Shown: positions 32,774 to 41,960, numbered from the stretch's first letter. The stretch is 54,665 nt of DNA from Flavobacteriales bacterium (GCA_018057455.1 JAGPDT010000016.1:4179-58843), one strand, 5' to 3'. Program-made: numbers and translations. Notes: a model not told the origin generated them from the sequence alone.

Positions 32774-35059
32774 TCATTCCAGCGCCGATTGTGAGAAGAT
32801 CACGTAGCCGAAGTTCACGCTCCATACCCAAGGCTTGCGCAAGCCGTCGAAATAGCTGGTGTTGAACCACAACGGCCCCAACGGGGTTTGGTAGATCAAC
32901 GATCCGCTGGCCAGGAAGTAGCGCGAACTGATGGCCTCACCTTCGCCGGTGGCATTGCCGGGTTCACGCTCCAGCGTTTTGTACGGTTGGAAAACGTACC
33001 CCTCCAAGCGCAGGTCGAACTTGTTGCGTGCCACCGCGATGATGGTGCGAGCGCCGCCAGCCAAGTATTGCGAGGCGCGGTATTTCTCCAGGAAGTAGGT
33101 CCGGCTTTCCGGTGTGGGCTGGAATACCGGCGTTTGCAACAAGGTGCCCGTGTAGTTCTGGAAAAAGGGCTGGGCGCTGTACACCCCCTCGCCGAAAATG
33201 CCGAACTTGAAGTGGCCGCGGGGCAGGAAGTACTTGTCCAAGGTGGCCTTCAGTACCACCCAGTCGTGGCGTGCGCGATAGTCGCTCCGTTGGGTGGACC
33301 GCGAACCGGGCAGGGTGTTCTCCGCCCCCCCGATGTACCGCGCGCTCACCCGCAGCATTTCCCCGTTGTTGGGCTGCTGCTTGCGGTTGAGGCTGTTGCG
33401 CTCCAAGGCCAACCCAGCCGTGCCAAACTTGAATTCGGTGACGTCCGCCGTGTCCAGTGCGACAAAGTCGCTGGACTGGTAGTAGCTGTCCTTGGTCTGG
33501 GCGTATTTTCCATCGAACCGCAGCAGGCCCTTGTTCCCCAAGGCCATGCCGGCATTCGCGCCGCCCCACAGTTCCCGGCGTACGATGTAGGAGGGGCGCA
33601 CTTCCTGGAAGAAGGAGGTGAACCCGCTGAAGTGGTCCCAGCGGTTCAAGGTGAGCGAAGGCTCCAGGTAAATGGGCATGCGCGAACTGAGGTCGGTGCG
33701 CCAGCGCAACCGCCCCGAAGTGTAGAACTTGCCGAAATAACCCGTGCCTTCCAAGGTGCTGCTGGTACGGCCGAAGATGTTGTAGCGGGCGGAGATCATC
33801 CCCGCGTTCACCGGCCGTGAACTGATGAGCCCGCCGAAGCGGACTTCCAGCGGACGTTCACGCTTCACCCACAGGTCCAGGTCGAAGTTGCCGCGTTCGG
33901 GCACATAGGTGGCCTGCGGAAAGAGGCCGCCCACATTGTTGTCTGCGTACAATCTGAAGTAGCGTGGCTTGAGTTGCTGGTCGGTGATCGGCTCGTTGTG
34001 CTTGTTCAACAGGCGCTCGCAGTACAACGACTGCCCCTTGTTCAAGCCATTGAACCGGATGTCGCCGAATACCACGGCCGGCGACCGGCTTCGGAACTGT
34101 GTCCTGGCCTTGGCCAATACGTCCTTGTCTTGCCGGCGGTGCACCTCGGCAAGGATGGTGGGCATGGCTGCCATCGCCGCGGCGTACCCCTCGGCAATGG
34201 CCTGTTCGGCCTTGTCGAAATCAAAGATGGTGACCGTGGTGTTCGGCTCGATGATCACCCCGGGATCGCACGGCAGCACGTAGTCCGTGGGCTGCGTCAT
34301 CAACGACTTCAACTGGCCCATCAGGTCATCCTCGGTGGGTGGCGGGGCGTTGTAGGCCACGTTGCTGCCGATGATGTAGTCCGGCATGAAGGCTTCGTAC
34401 ATCACGTCCGCCGGGAAGTTGTTGTACATGCCCCCGTCCATCATCAAATGGCCGTTGATCTGGATCGGCTTGAAGTAGAAGGGATAGCTCATGCTGGCAC
34501 GCACCGCCATGGCCAGGTCCCCTTCGCTGAACACCACTTCCTGCCGCGCGGTAACGTCGGAGGCCACGCACCGGTAAGGCACGAACAGGCTGTCCATGTC
34601 ATACTTCGCGGCGGCGGACACACCGGCGAACATCCGCATCTGCTCATGATCGATCAGTACCGGGGAGCGCAGGTTGGTGGGCAGGGACAGCTGCAGGGCC
34701 GTGTCCACGTTCAGGCCCAGGGCGAGCATGGATGCATCGGGCATGTCCTGCTTGAAGTAGTAGGTGTAGGCCGGTTCCACGCCGCCGTAGGCCATCAGCT
34801 GGTACAGCTCGGTCTGGAACAGTGAATCCATTTCCAGGGGTGAGACACCCGAGGCATAGAGCGCGCCCACCAACGCCCCCATGCTGCTGCCGGTGATGTA
34901 GTCGATGGGAACATGGTTCTCCTCCAAGGCCTTGAGCACGCCGATGTGGCTCAGCGCGGAGGCCCCGCCACCGCTCAGTACCACGCCGATGCGTTGCGCG
35001 CTGGCGCCAAGAGCCGTGATCAGGGCGAGCAGGAGGATGGTGGTCCGCATCAAAGGCAT
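32774..35059 (-). CDS. Secreted patatin-like phospholipase with outer-membrane barrel domain
   Basis: A 761-residue protein with a signal peptide (RTTILLLALITALGASAQ), a patatin domain (~23-310) and a C-terminal Omp85/BamA-like beta-barrel. Nucleophile Ser59 (GSSMG) and Asp208 (DGG) are present. The oxyanion loop reads GGGASALSHIGVL, with Ser-Ala where Lys/Arg-Gly is common. This resembles the type Vd autotransporter PlpD: the barrel exports or anchors the lipase. ATG 35050 is an alternative start 9 nt downstream. TATTTTTG at 35070-35077 (minus strand) may be its -7 element. It is 37 nt downstream of the BtuF-like gene. Confidence 0.86.
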   Translation of the reverse strand: MPLMRTTILLLALITALGASAQRIGVVLSGGGASALSHIGVLKALEENHVPIDYITGSSMGALVGALYASGVSPLEMDSLFQTELYQLMAYGGVEPAYTYYFKQDMPDASMLALGLNVDTALQLSLPTNLRSPVLIDHEQMRMFAGVSAAAKYDMDSLFVPYRCVASDVTARQEVVFSEGDLAMAVRASMSYPFYFKPIQINGHLMMDGGMYNNFPADVMYEAFMPDYIIGSNVAYNAPPPTEDDLMGQLKSLMTQPTDYVLPCDPGVIIEPNTTVTIFDFDKAEQAIAEGYAAAMAAMPTILAEVHRRQDKDVLAKARTQFRSRSPAVVFGDIRFNGLNKGQSLYCERLLNKHNEPITDQQLKPRYFRLYADNNVGGLFPQATYVPERGNFDLDLWVKRERPLEVRFGGLISSRPVNAGMISARYNIFGRTSSTLEGTGYFGKFYTSGRLRWRTDLSSRMPIYLEPSLTLNRWDHFSGFTSFFQEVRPSYIVRRELWGGANAGMALGNKGLLRFDGKYAQTKDSYYQSSDFVALDTADVTEFKFGTAGLALERNSLNRKQQPNNGEMLRVSARYIGGAENTLPGSRSTQRSDYRARHDWVVLKATLDKYFLPRGHFKFGIFGEGVYSAQPFFQNYTGTLLQTPVFQPTPESRTYFLEKYRASQYLAGGARTIIAVARNKFDLRLEGYVFQPYKTLEREPGNATGEGEAISSRYFLASGSLIYQTPLGPLWFNTSYFDGLRKPWVWSVNFGYVIFSQSALE

Positions 35060-35069
35060 GGCAGCGGTC

Positions 35070-35077
35070 CAAAAATA
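35070..35077 (-). promoter_or_regulatory. Possible -7 element of the patatin-barrel gene
   Basis: On the minus strand TATTTTTG fits TAnnTTTG and lies about 11 nt upstream of the start codon. No TTTG is found at the expected -33 distance, so this is a weak call. Confidence 0.3.
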
Positions 35078-35096
35078 GTGCGCTGCTTCCGGGGCT

Positions 35097-35900
35097 TCAG
35101 TTGCCCAGCCGACCGAACAGTTCCCTGAAGTAGTGCGGGGAGCGCAGCAGGTGGCTTCCGTACCAGCAGAAGGGCTCGCCGTCCACCAGCAACACCGTGG
35201 CCCCGGGCAGCAGTTGCCGCAGTTCATCGGCATGGGCGGCCTTGAACGGGTAGGGTTCAGAACTGAGCAGCACCAGGTCGGGCCTGGGTTCCTCACCAGA
35301 CCCTTGGCGCAACCGTGCCTCCACCATCGGGTATCGGTCCGTGCCTGAGCCGAACATGTTCTCGAATCCGCAACGCTGAAGCATGTCGTGGATGAATGTG
35401 CCCGCACCGGCGGCCATGTAGGGCTTGCGCCAGATCAGGTAGGCCGCGCGCCGTGGTGAAGGGGAGGGGCGGAGGGCCGTGAATCCGGCCGATATGCGGT
35501 CCGCCAGGTCGGCAGCGGCGGCATCGGTCCCCGTTATTGCGCCGATTTGGCGGATCATTTCCAACGCCCCCGCCAGCTCGTTCACATCGCTCATCCACAC
35601 GGGGAATTCCCGCTCCAGTGCTTCGATGTCCGCGCGTTCGTTCTCCTCCCTGTTGCCGATGATCAGGTCCGGCCCCAGTGCGCGGACTTTCTCCAGGTCC
35701 ACGCTCTTGGTGCCGCCCACCCGGGGCTTGTGGCGGAACCACTGCGGCGGGTGGATGCAGAACTTGGTGATGCCCACCACGCGTTCACCCAAGCCCAGGT
35801 CGTACAGCAGCTCGGTTTGTGAGGGAACCAAGGAGATGATGCGTTGGGGAAGCTCCGGCACAACCACCGTTCGCCCCATCTGATCAAGGGATTGAGGCAT
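35097..35900 (-). CDS. BtuF-like helical-backbone metal-receptor protein without signal peptide
   Basis: A 267-residue protein of the periplasmic-binding-protein family for cobalamin/iron complexes: 'RIISLVPSQTELLYDLGLGE' at the N terminus, 'VRALGPDLIIGNREENERAD', a long linking helix, and 'PDLVLLSSEPYPFK'. No signal peptide is present from either ATG 35900 or GTG 35912, so it is probably cytoplasmic, as in other Bacteroidota members. No ABC permease or ATPase gene is adjacent, so a transport role is doubtful. It follows the cystathionine beta-synthase gene in the same direction after about 20 nt; both may share a transcript. Confidence 0.8.
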   Translation of the reverse strand: MPQSLDQMGRTVVVPELPQRIISLVPSQTELLYDLGLGERVVGITKFCIHPPQWFRHKPRVGGTKSVDLEKVRALGPDLIIGNREENERADIEALEREFPVWMSDVNELAGALEMIRQIGAITGTDAAAADLADRISAGFTALRPSPSPRRAAYLIWRKPYMAAGAGTFIHDMLQRCGFENMFGSGTDRYPMVEARLRQGSGEEPRPDLVLLSSEPYPFKAAHADELRQLLPGATVLLVDGEPFCWYGSHLLRSPHYFRELFGRLGN

Positions 35901-35921
35901 CTCACAACTCACGGCAAAGCG

Positions 35922-37274
35922 TTACTTCAGCTTCCCGATGATATCCTGCTTGGTGATGATGCCGTAGCCGTTCGGCAATTCGACCAGCACGGCCGGACTG
36001 CCGTTGGCAAGTTGCTTCGCGATCTCCTCCAGGCGTGTGTCCGGTTGCATGACCGGCAAGGCTGGGTCCATGAGCACCCTTACGGCCTGCAAGCGTACAT
36101 CGCTGTCCTCCAGGATGGCATCGAACAGGCGGGCGTCGGTGAGCGTGCCCACCGGTTTGCCCTTGTCGAACACGGGCAATTGGTCAATGTTGTGTGCCCG
36201 CATCTTGTCGATTGCGTTGCGCACCGGTTCATCGGCTTCCACGCTCACCAACGCCAGGTCCTTGCCCTTGAGCAAATCGGCCGCCTTGGGCTTTTCGTCC
36301 AGAAAACCGCGCTCGCGCATCCAGTCATCATTGAACATCTTGCCCAAGTAGCGCGTGCCGTGGTCGTGGAAGATCACCACCACCACGTCGCTCGGTTTCA
36401 GTTTGGCCTTCAGCTGCATCAGCCCGGCCATGGCAGCGCCGGCGCTGTTGCCCACGAAGATGCCCTCTTCCCGGGTGATCTTCCGGGTGTAGATCGCCGC
36501 ATCGCGGTCGGTCACTTTCTCAAACAGGTCGATCACGCTGAAGTCCACGTTTTTCGGAAGGAAATCTTCCCCGATGCCTTCGGTGATGTACGGGTAGATC
36601 TCGTTCTGGTCGAATTCTCCCGATTCCTTGTATTTCTTGAACACCGAACCGTAGGTGTCGATGCCCCACACTTGGATGGCCGGGTTCTTTTCCTTGAGGA
36701 AGCGCCCCGTACCGGTGATGGTGCCGCCGGTGCCCACACCCACCAGCAGGTGCGTCACCTTTCCGTCGGTCTGCTCCCAGATCTCCGGGCCGGTAGTTTC
36801 GTAATGCGCCTGGCTGTTGCTCAGGTTGTCGTACTGGTTAGGCTTCCACGCGTTGGGCGTTTCCTTTTCCAAACGCGAGCTCACCGAGTAGTAGGAGCGG
36901 GGATCTTCGGGTTCCACGTTGGTGGGGCATACGATCACCTCCGCCCCGAATGCGCGCAGGGCGTCCACTTTTTCCTTGCTCTGCTTGTCCGTGGTGGTGA
37001 AGATGCACTTGTAGCCCTTGATGATCGCCGCCATCGCGAGGCCCATTCCGGTGTTGCCGCTGGTGCCTTCGATGATGGTGCCGCCGGGCTTCAGCTTGCC
37101 GCTTTTTTCCGCGTCCGCGATCATCTTCAGCGCCATCCGGTCCTTGATGCTGTTCCCGGGGTTGAAGGTTTCCACCTTGGCCAGCACCGTACAGGGCAAT
37201 TCAGCCACCAACCGGTTCAGTTTCACCAAGGGCGTGTTGCCCACCGTGCTCAGGATGTTCTCGTGGATCTTCAT
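35922..37274 (-). CDS. Cystathionine beta-synthase with CBS domain pair
   Basis: A 450-residue PLP enzyme. The fold-type II domain (1-~325) has Lys44 for PLP (NPGNSIKDR), the substrate loop EGTSGNTG and the phosphate-binding GTGGTITGTG. The C-terminal ~110 residues form two CBS motifs ('VRNAIDKMRAHNIDQLPVFD' and the last repeat ending 'GIITKQDIIGKLK'). This is the arrangement of cystathionine beta-synthase rather than simple cysteine synthase. It joins serine and homocysteine, or makes cysteine from related substrates. There is no haem domain. The minus-strand TACCTTCG at 37281-37288 may be a -7 element, very close to the start. Confidence 0.9.
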   Translation of the reverse strand: MKIHENILSTVGNTPLVKLNRLVAELPCTVLAKVETFNPGNSIKDRMALKMIADAEKSGKLKPGGTIIEGTSGNTGMGLAMAAIIKGYKCIFTTTDKQSKEKVDALRAFGAEVIVCPTNVEPEDPRSYYSVSSRLEKETPNAWKPNQYDNLSNSQAHYETTGPEIWEQTDGKVTHLLVGVGTGGTITGTGRFLKEKNPAIQVWGIDTYGSVFKKYKESGEFDQNEIYPYITEGIGEDFLPKNVDFSVIDLFEKVTDRDAAIYTRKITREEGIFVGNSAGAAMAGLMQLKAKLKPSDVVVVIFHDHGTRYLGKMFNDDWMRERGFLDEKPKAADLLKGKDLALVSVEADEPVRNAIDKMRAHNIDQLPVFDKGKPVGTLTDARLFDAILEDSDVRLQAVRVLMDPALPVMQPDTRLEEIAKQLANGSPAVLVELPNGYGIITKQDIIGKLK

Positions 37275-37318
37275 GCGCCGCGAAGGTAGGTTCGGTAGGG
37301 GCGGACCACGGTCGGCCC

Positions 37319-38851
37319 CTACTCAAACCGGATCGCCTTCGCCGGCGCTATCCGCGAAACGTACATGCTGGGCACCACCAAGGCCAATACGCATACTGCC
37401 AGCACCCCGATGTTCAACGCGGCGATGGGCCAGAAGGAGAGGTCCACAGGCACCTGGTCCACGTAGTAGCTTTCAACCGGCAGGCGCACGATGCCCAGGT
37501 GCTGCTGCAACAAGGCCAGGCCGATGCCCAGTACGTCGCCCAGCACGATCCCGATGCCCAGGATGTACGCCGCATCGATCAGGAAGATCCGCCGGATGGC
37601 CCGGTTGCCCGTGCCCAGGGCCTTCAGCACACCGATCATGCGCGTGCGTTCCAGGATGATGATCAGCAGCGCCGAGGTCATGTTGATGATGGCCACGATC
37701 ACCATCAGCAGGATCACTACCACCACGTTGGTGTCCAGTAGTTCCAGCCAGGAGAAGATCTCGGGGAATTTTTCCCGGGCGGTCACCGTGCGTTGGCCCA
37801 CCCCCAGGTATTCGCTGTAGATCAGGTCGTCCATGGCCAGCAGGTCCGCCTTCGGTTGCAGCAGCACCTCGAAGCCCCCGCAGTAGTCCTGGTAGCTGCC
37901 GCCGCTGCCCCGCCGCGAGATTTGTGCCGTGGAAGGGGTGAGGCAGCCGACGTCCGTAACCGATGGATCCCGCTGGATCGTTATCCATGCCGTGTCCGGT
38001 AGAGTGCCGCCATGGTCGTGTACCACCAGCATCAAGGTGGTGTCTTTCCGGGTGCAGATCGCGTGCGGTCCTTTGCCCTGCAACGGGGTGCCCGGCCAGG
38101 AGTAGCTGAAGTCGCCGTCGCCGCCGAAGCCCAGGCCTTCGATGGTGATGCCCTCCTGGCCGGACAACTCGGGGGTGGCGATCTCCGCCTGCAAGCCCCA
38201 CTGCGCGAAGCGTTGGATGTGCCCAAGGTCCACGTACACCACCTTGTGGTCCACTTTCTCAAGGCCGGTCTCGTAGATGCCCGTTACCCGGTATTTGCGC
38301 GGCCGGATGTCCTCCCGGCCTTTGATCAGGTACACGGTGAGCTCATCGCCGGTACCACGCTGCAAGCGCCGCGACAGCCAACTGCTGATGAGCACCTGCG
38401 GCCGCACGCTATCGCCGATGGCCAGCACCGTGCCGGCCACCAGATGCCCTTGCAGGAAGCTCCAATCGTGGTCACCGCCTACACCCTTTACCACCACGCC
38501 TTGGATGTCCCGGTCGGTTTCCACAAGGCCCGGCTGCAGGGCGAACACTTGGATGTGCTCAACGCCCGGCACCGTGTCCAGCCAAGGGTAGAAGGGCTGC
38601 TGGATCCGGATCCGTTCGGAGGCATTGGCATCGGCCTGCGTCAACGGCACAATCTCGATGTGTGCCCCGGCTCCCGTTACTTTGGCCCGGACTTCGCCTT
38701 GGAAGCCCGTGCTGATGCCCACCGTGAGGATCATGACCGCCATGCCGATCACAATGCCGAGTACAGCTATGACCACGATCGGGCGCGAAAGCCGGTCCTG
38801 CCGCTCGCTGTCGCTGAGGATGCGGCGCGCGATGAAATGTGCAAAGCCCAT
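37319..38851 (-). CDS. FtsX-like ABC transporter permease (LolC/LolE type)
   Basis: A 510-residue permease: one N-terminal membrane helix (IVVIAVLGIVIGMAVMILTV), a large periplasmic MacB-type core domain (~55-380) and three C-terminal helices with FtsX sequence (LLMVIVAIINMTSALLIIIL, then RTRMIGVLKALGTGNRAIRR). This matches the LolC/E-type subunits that release lipoproteins or similar substrates from the inner membrane. The ATPase subunit is not in the window. The start codon (CAT on the plus strand at 38849-38851) shares two bases with the start of the divergent NamZ-type gene. Confidence 0.86.
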   Translation of the reverse strand: MGFAHFIARRILSDSERQDRLSRPIVVIAVLGIVIGMAVMILTVGISTGFQGEVRAKVTGAGAHIEIVPLTQADANASERIRIQQPFYPWLDTVPGVEHIQVFALQPGLVETDRDIQGVVVKGVGGDHDWSFLQGHLVAGTVLAIGDSVRPQVLISSWLSRRLQRGTGDELTVYLIKGREDIRPRKYRVTGIYETGLEKVDHKVVYVDLGHIQRFAQWGLQAEIATPELSGQEGITIEGLGFGGDGDFSYSWPGTPLQGKGPHAICTRKDTTLMLVVHDHGGTLPDTAWITIQRDPSVTDVGCLTPSTAQISRRGSGGSYQDYCGGFEVLLQPKADLLAMDDLIYSEYLGVGQRTVTAREKFPEIFSWLELLDTNVVVVILLMVIVAIINMTSALLIIILERTRMIGVLKALGTGNRAIRRIFLIDAAYILGIGIVLGDVLGIGLALLQQHLGIVRLPVESYYVDQVPVDLSFWPIAALNIGVLAVCVLALVVPSMYVSRIAPAKAIRFE

Positions 38852-40088
38852 GGGGATCGCGGCGAAGATAGCCCGTGCCGTACGGCAGGCAGGAGTGCTC
38901 CTCGCCATCGCAGGGTGCCATGGCCCGGCACCCGCACAGGTGCCCGCGGCACACGCCAGCGCCGTGGTGGGCTATGCCAATGCCCGCGTACGTACAGGAG
39001 CCGAGCGCACCGATCGGTATGTCTCCGTGCTTCTGGGCCAACGCGTGGCCGTGGTCACCAACCAGACCGGTATGATCGGTCCGGTACACCTGGTGGATTC
39101 GCTCCTTTCCATCGGGGTGGACATCAAGAAGGTCTTCGCCCCGGAACACGGATTCCGTGGCGACGCCAGCGCCGGTGAACAGGTGGCCGATGAACGCGAC
39201 AAGCGCACCGGCCTGCCACTGGTCTCTCTCTACGGCAAGAACAAAAAGCCCAGCCCCGCCCAGCTTGCCGATGTGGACTTCCTGCTCTTCGACATCCAGG
39301 ACGTGGGCGTGCGCTTCTACACCTACATCAGCACGTTGCACTACGTGATGGAGGCCGCCGCGGAGAACAACAAGCCGCTCTTCGTGCTGGACCGGCCCAA
39401 CCCCAACGGCTTCTATGTGGACGGCCCCGTGCTGGATACCGCCTTCCGGTCCTTTGTGGGCATGCACCCCGTACCGCTGGTCCACGGCATGACCATCGGT
39501 GAGTACGCCCAAATGATCAACGGCCAGCATTGGCTGAAGGACGGCGTGCAGTGCAACCTCACCGTGATCCCCTGCACCGGATACGACCATTCAACCTACT
39601 ATGAACTGCCGGTCAGGCCCTCGCCCAACCTGCCCAACATGGCCGCCGTGTACCTGTACCCCGCACTGGGCCTTTTCGAGGGCACCATCGTCAGCGTGGG
39701 CCGTGGTACGGACAAGCCCTTCCAGTGCATCGGCTTCCCCGGCTGCACCTTGGGCGACTACAGCTTCATCCCGCGCTCCACGCCCGGGGCCGTGGACCCG
39801 CCCCACCAAGGCCAGGTCTGCACCGGTCTGGACCTTTCATCCTTCGGCGAGATCTACTCCCGCGCAGATCCCCGCCTCAGCCTCCAATGGCTCATCGGCA
39901 TGTACCAAGCCTGCCCGGACAGGGCCGTGTTCTTCAACAGCTTCTTCAGCAAGCTCGCGGGCAGTGCCTCACTGCGCCACGCGGTCGAACAGGGAAGTAC
40001 CGAAGACGAGATCCGCGCAAGCTGGCAGCAGGACCTGGAGGCGTTCAAGGAGATGCGCACGCCATACCTCCTCTACCCCGTACCCTGA
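38850..40088 (+). CDS. DUF1343 lipoprotein, NamZ-type exo-beta-N-acetylmuramidase
   Basis: A 412-residue DUF1343 protein. ATG 38850 gives a good lipoprotein signal (basic start, VLLAIAGC with Cys23); ATG 38832 upstream is also in frame. Family sequences include 'RVAVVTNQTGMIGPVHLVDS', 'FAPEHGFRGDASAGE', 'FDIQDVGVRFYTYISTLHYV' and 'DRPNPNGFYVDGPVL'. Members studied in Bacteroidota and Bacillus (NamZ) remove terminal MurNAc from peptidoglycan fragments during cell-wall recycling. It should be periplasmic and membrane-attached. It is divergent from the permease with overlapping start codons. Confidence 0.85.
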   Translation: MGIAAKIARAVRQAGVLLAIAGCHGPAPAQVPAAHASAVVGYANARVRTGAERTDRYVSVLLGQRVAVVTNQTGMIGPVHLVDSLLSIGVDIKKVFAPEHGFRGDASAGEQVADERDKRTGLPLVSLYGKNKKPSPAQLADVDFLLFDIQDVGVRFYTYISTLHYVMEAAAENNKPLFVLDRPNPNGFYVDGPVLDTAFRSFVGMHPVPLVHGMTIGEYAQMINGQHWLKDGVQCNLTVIPCTGYDHSTYYELPVRPSPNLPNMAAVYLYPALGLFEGTIVSVGRGTDKPFQCIGFPGCTLGDYSFIPRSTPGAVDPPHQGQVCTGLDLSSFGEIYSRADPRLSLQWLIGMYQACPDRAVFFNSFFSKLAGSASLRHAVEQGSTEDEIRASWQQDLEAFKEMRTPYLLYPVP

Positions 40089-40268
40089 AGGCTGCAGCCC
40101 GGAGGCGGCCGAAGGGCCTGCCAACTCCCTTTCACCACCATGGCCCCGGGCGCGTCGATGGGGCCCATTCGGGGGGATCATCCTGGCCACTGCCATGGGT
40201 CCTGTGTGCGGCTTCGGAGGCTCCCATCTAGGCTCGGAGTTCGCCTGTACCGAACCGGTACAACAAGC

Positions 40269-40276
40269 TAAATTTG
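40269..40276 (+). promoter_or_regulatory. -7 promoter element upstream of the SprB-repeat gene
   Basis: TAAATTTG matches TAnnTTTG within an unusually A+T-rich stretch (about 40260-40330) in a GC-rich genome. A good TTTG at -33 is missing. A second related sequence, TTTATTTG, lies near 40311. Transcripts from here would start ahead of the ATG at 40325 and the C-run. Confidence 0.5.
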
Positions 40277-40344
40277 TTCTGGAATTTTCTTGCGCAATCA
40301 TTTTTCACCTTTATTTGTATAACCATGAACGAACTATTGCTTAT

Positions 40345-40354
40345 CCCCCCCCCC
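40345..40354 (+). repeat. Homopolymeric run of ten C residues
   Basis: C10 lies seven codons after ATG 40325. Read as given, that ATG frame stops at TGA 40370-40372 after 15 codons. With nine C residues it would run straight into the 527-residue SprB-repeat frame. Such runs are typical sites of slipped-strand mispairing, and also of sequencing error. Confidence 0.8.
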
Positions 40355-40376
40355 ACCGGGACGGCCGGCTGAACCG

Positions 40377-41960
40377 TTGAACGGGCGGATCCATTCCCAT
40401 GCGCCCCGCGGTAAACAAGGGTTACTCGCTGCACTGGCCATGGTCACGTTTTCGGCAACGGCCCAAACCCCGCTAAGCGTTTCATTGCAGTCCGGCAACT
40501 TCAATGGCTACCAGGTCAAGTGCTTCGGCAAGCAGACCGGTGCCATCAATGCCACCGTTGAAGGCGGCACCGCTCCCTATCAATTCAGCTGGTCCAATGC
40601 GGCCACCACTGAGGACCTTACGGCACTGGCGGCAGGCTACTACAAGCTCACCGTCACCGATGCTGATTCCGCCGTGGCCGTAGCCGACATCACCCTCACT
40701 GAGCCTACCCCGCTGATCGTGGTTGCCGAGCCCTTCACCTGGCCCAATGGGTACAACGTAAGCTGCTTTGAGTGCTACAACGGCAGCATCGATGTTACCG
40801 TGGGCCAGGGCGTGCCGCCCTACACTTACCTCTGGAACGATAGCATCACCACCACGCAGGACCGCAGCAGCCTCGGCGCCAAGAAGCATTTTGTGGTGGT
40901 CACGGACGCCAACAACTGCTGGGTGAAATCCGAGAACGTCATCCTTACCCAGCCCGAGCGCCGTGTATGGGATCGTGGAGGTAACGCCGGTACCGATCCA
41001 GCCAACCAATATTTGGGCACGTCGGACAGCTTGGACGTGGTCTTCAAAAGCAACGGCCAGGAACGCCTCCGGCTGAAGGGCAACGGGGCGATCGGGCTCT
41101 GGGGCGCGGATACCACCATCGGGCCCTTGTACCGGGATGCGGACGGCACCTTGAAGATCGGTGGCGGCACCGATTTTTCCAATTTTCCGCCCAACAAGTG
41201 TTTCCTGCTTTCCAGCATGCCCTACTGGCAAACTAAAGGGAACAACTTTGCACAGCTCTGCCCCGATCAGGACCCCGTACTCGGCACCCTGTCCGCTAGT
41301 CCGCTCAAGGTGGTGACCAATGGCCTGGAGCGGCTGCGTTTGACCGCTGACGGCCTGTTGGGCATTGGTACCATAGCACCGGAAGCCAAGTTCCACCTGG
41401 CTGGCGATCTACTGGTGCGCGGTGGAACCGGTGGTGACATAGTGACCTCGTACAGTGCTACCACCGGTCCGGTGCTCTGGGCCCGCAACGCCCAAGCGGC
41501 ATGGGGCCTTTCCATCTCACCCGATGGCAAGGGCCATATCCTCGGCGATTGGAACGACCCCCACCCGGTGATGACCTTCGCGTACAACAAGGTGGGCATC
41601 GGTACCGAGGACATGCCCAACGACGATTACAGCCTGTTCGTAGGCAAGGGGATTCTTACGGAAAGGGTGAAGGTGGCGCTACAAAGCACTTCGGAATGGA
41701 GCGACCATGTGTTCCAACCCAACTATCGTCTTATGCCGCTCCAAGAGGTGGAGGCTTTCATCAAGGAACATGGCCACTTGCCCGGTGTGTCTTCCGCAAT
41801 GCAAATGGTGGAGCAAGGGCTGGACGTGGTGAAGACGGATGCGATGTTGATGGAGAAGATCGAGGAGATCACCTTGCACCTGATCGGCATGGAGAAGCGC
41901 GTAGTGGAGTTGGAAAGAGAGAATGCCACACTTCGCTCACGGATCATCGCTGGACAATGA
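40377..41960 (+). CDS. SprB-repeat surface protein with C-terminal chaperone-like coiled-coil region
   Basis: A 527-residue frame whose only in-frame start near the signal peptide is TTG 40377; ATG 40325 is out of frame by one base because of the C10 run. Signal peptide: residues ~10-30 (GLLAALAMVTFSATAQ). Two SprB-type Ig-like repeats follow (~34-110 and ~112-193, each with a Cys and 'APYQFSW' or 'PPYTYLW'). The C-terminal ~150 residues carry 'YRLMPLQEVEAFIKEHGHLP' and a terminal coiled coil, a tail-fibre-like module common in secreted Bacteroidota proteins. There is no T9SS sorting domain. The stop overlaps the next gene by 4 nt. Confidence 0.78.
   Translation: MNGRIHSHAPRGKQGLLAALAMVTFSATAQTPLSVSLQSGNFNGYQVKCFGKQTGAINATVEGGTAPYQFSWSNAATTEDLTALAAGYYKLTVTDADSAVAVADITLTEPTPLIVVAEPFTWPNGYNVSCFECYNGSIDVTVGQGVPPYTYLWNDSITTTQDRSSLGAKKHFVVVTDANNCWVKSENVILTQPERRVWDRGGNAGTDPANQYLGTSDSLDVVFKSNGQERLRLKGNGAIGLWGADTTIGPLYRDADGTLKIGGGTDFSNFPPNKCFLLSSMPYWQTKGNNFAQLCPDQDPVLGTLSASPLKVVTNGLERLRLTADGLLGIGTIAPEAKFHLAGDLLVRGGTGGDIVTSYSATTGPVLWARNAQAAWGLSISPDGKGHILGDWNDPHPVMTFAYNKVGIGTEDMPNDDYSLFVGKGILTERVKVALQSTSEWSDHVFQPNYRLMPLQEVEAFIKEHGHLPGVSSAMQMVEQGLDVVKTDAMLMEKIEEITLHLIGMEKRVVELERENATLRSRIIAGQ

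Noticed and set aside
40399-40450. ATG 40399 as start of the SprB-repeat gene
   Set aside because: It is in a different frame from the signal peptide and repeats.
40377-41960. Prophage tail-fibre gene
   Set aside because: The C-terminal module resembles tail-fibre chaperone regions, but SprB repeats, a signal peptide and the absence of any phage gene argue for a host surface protein.
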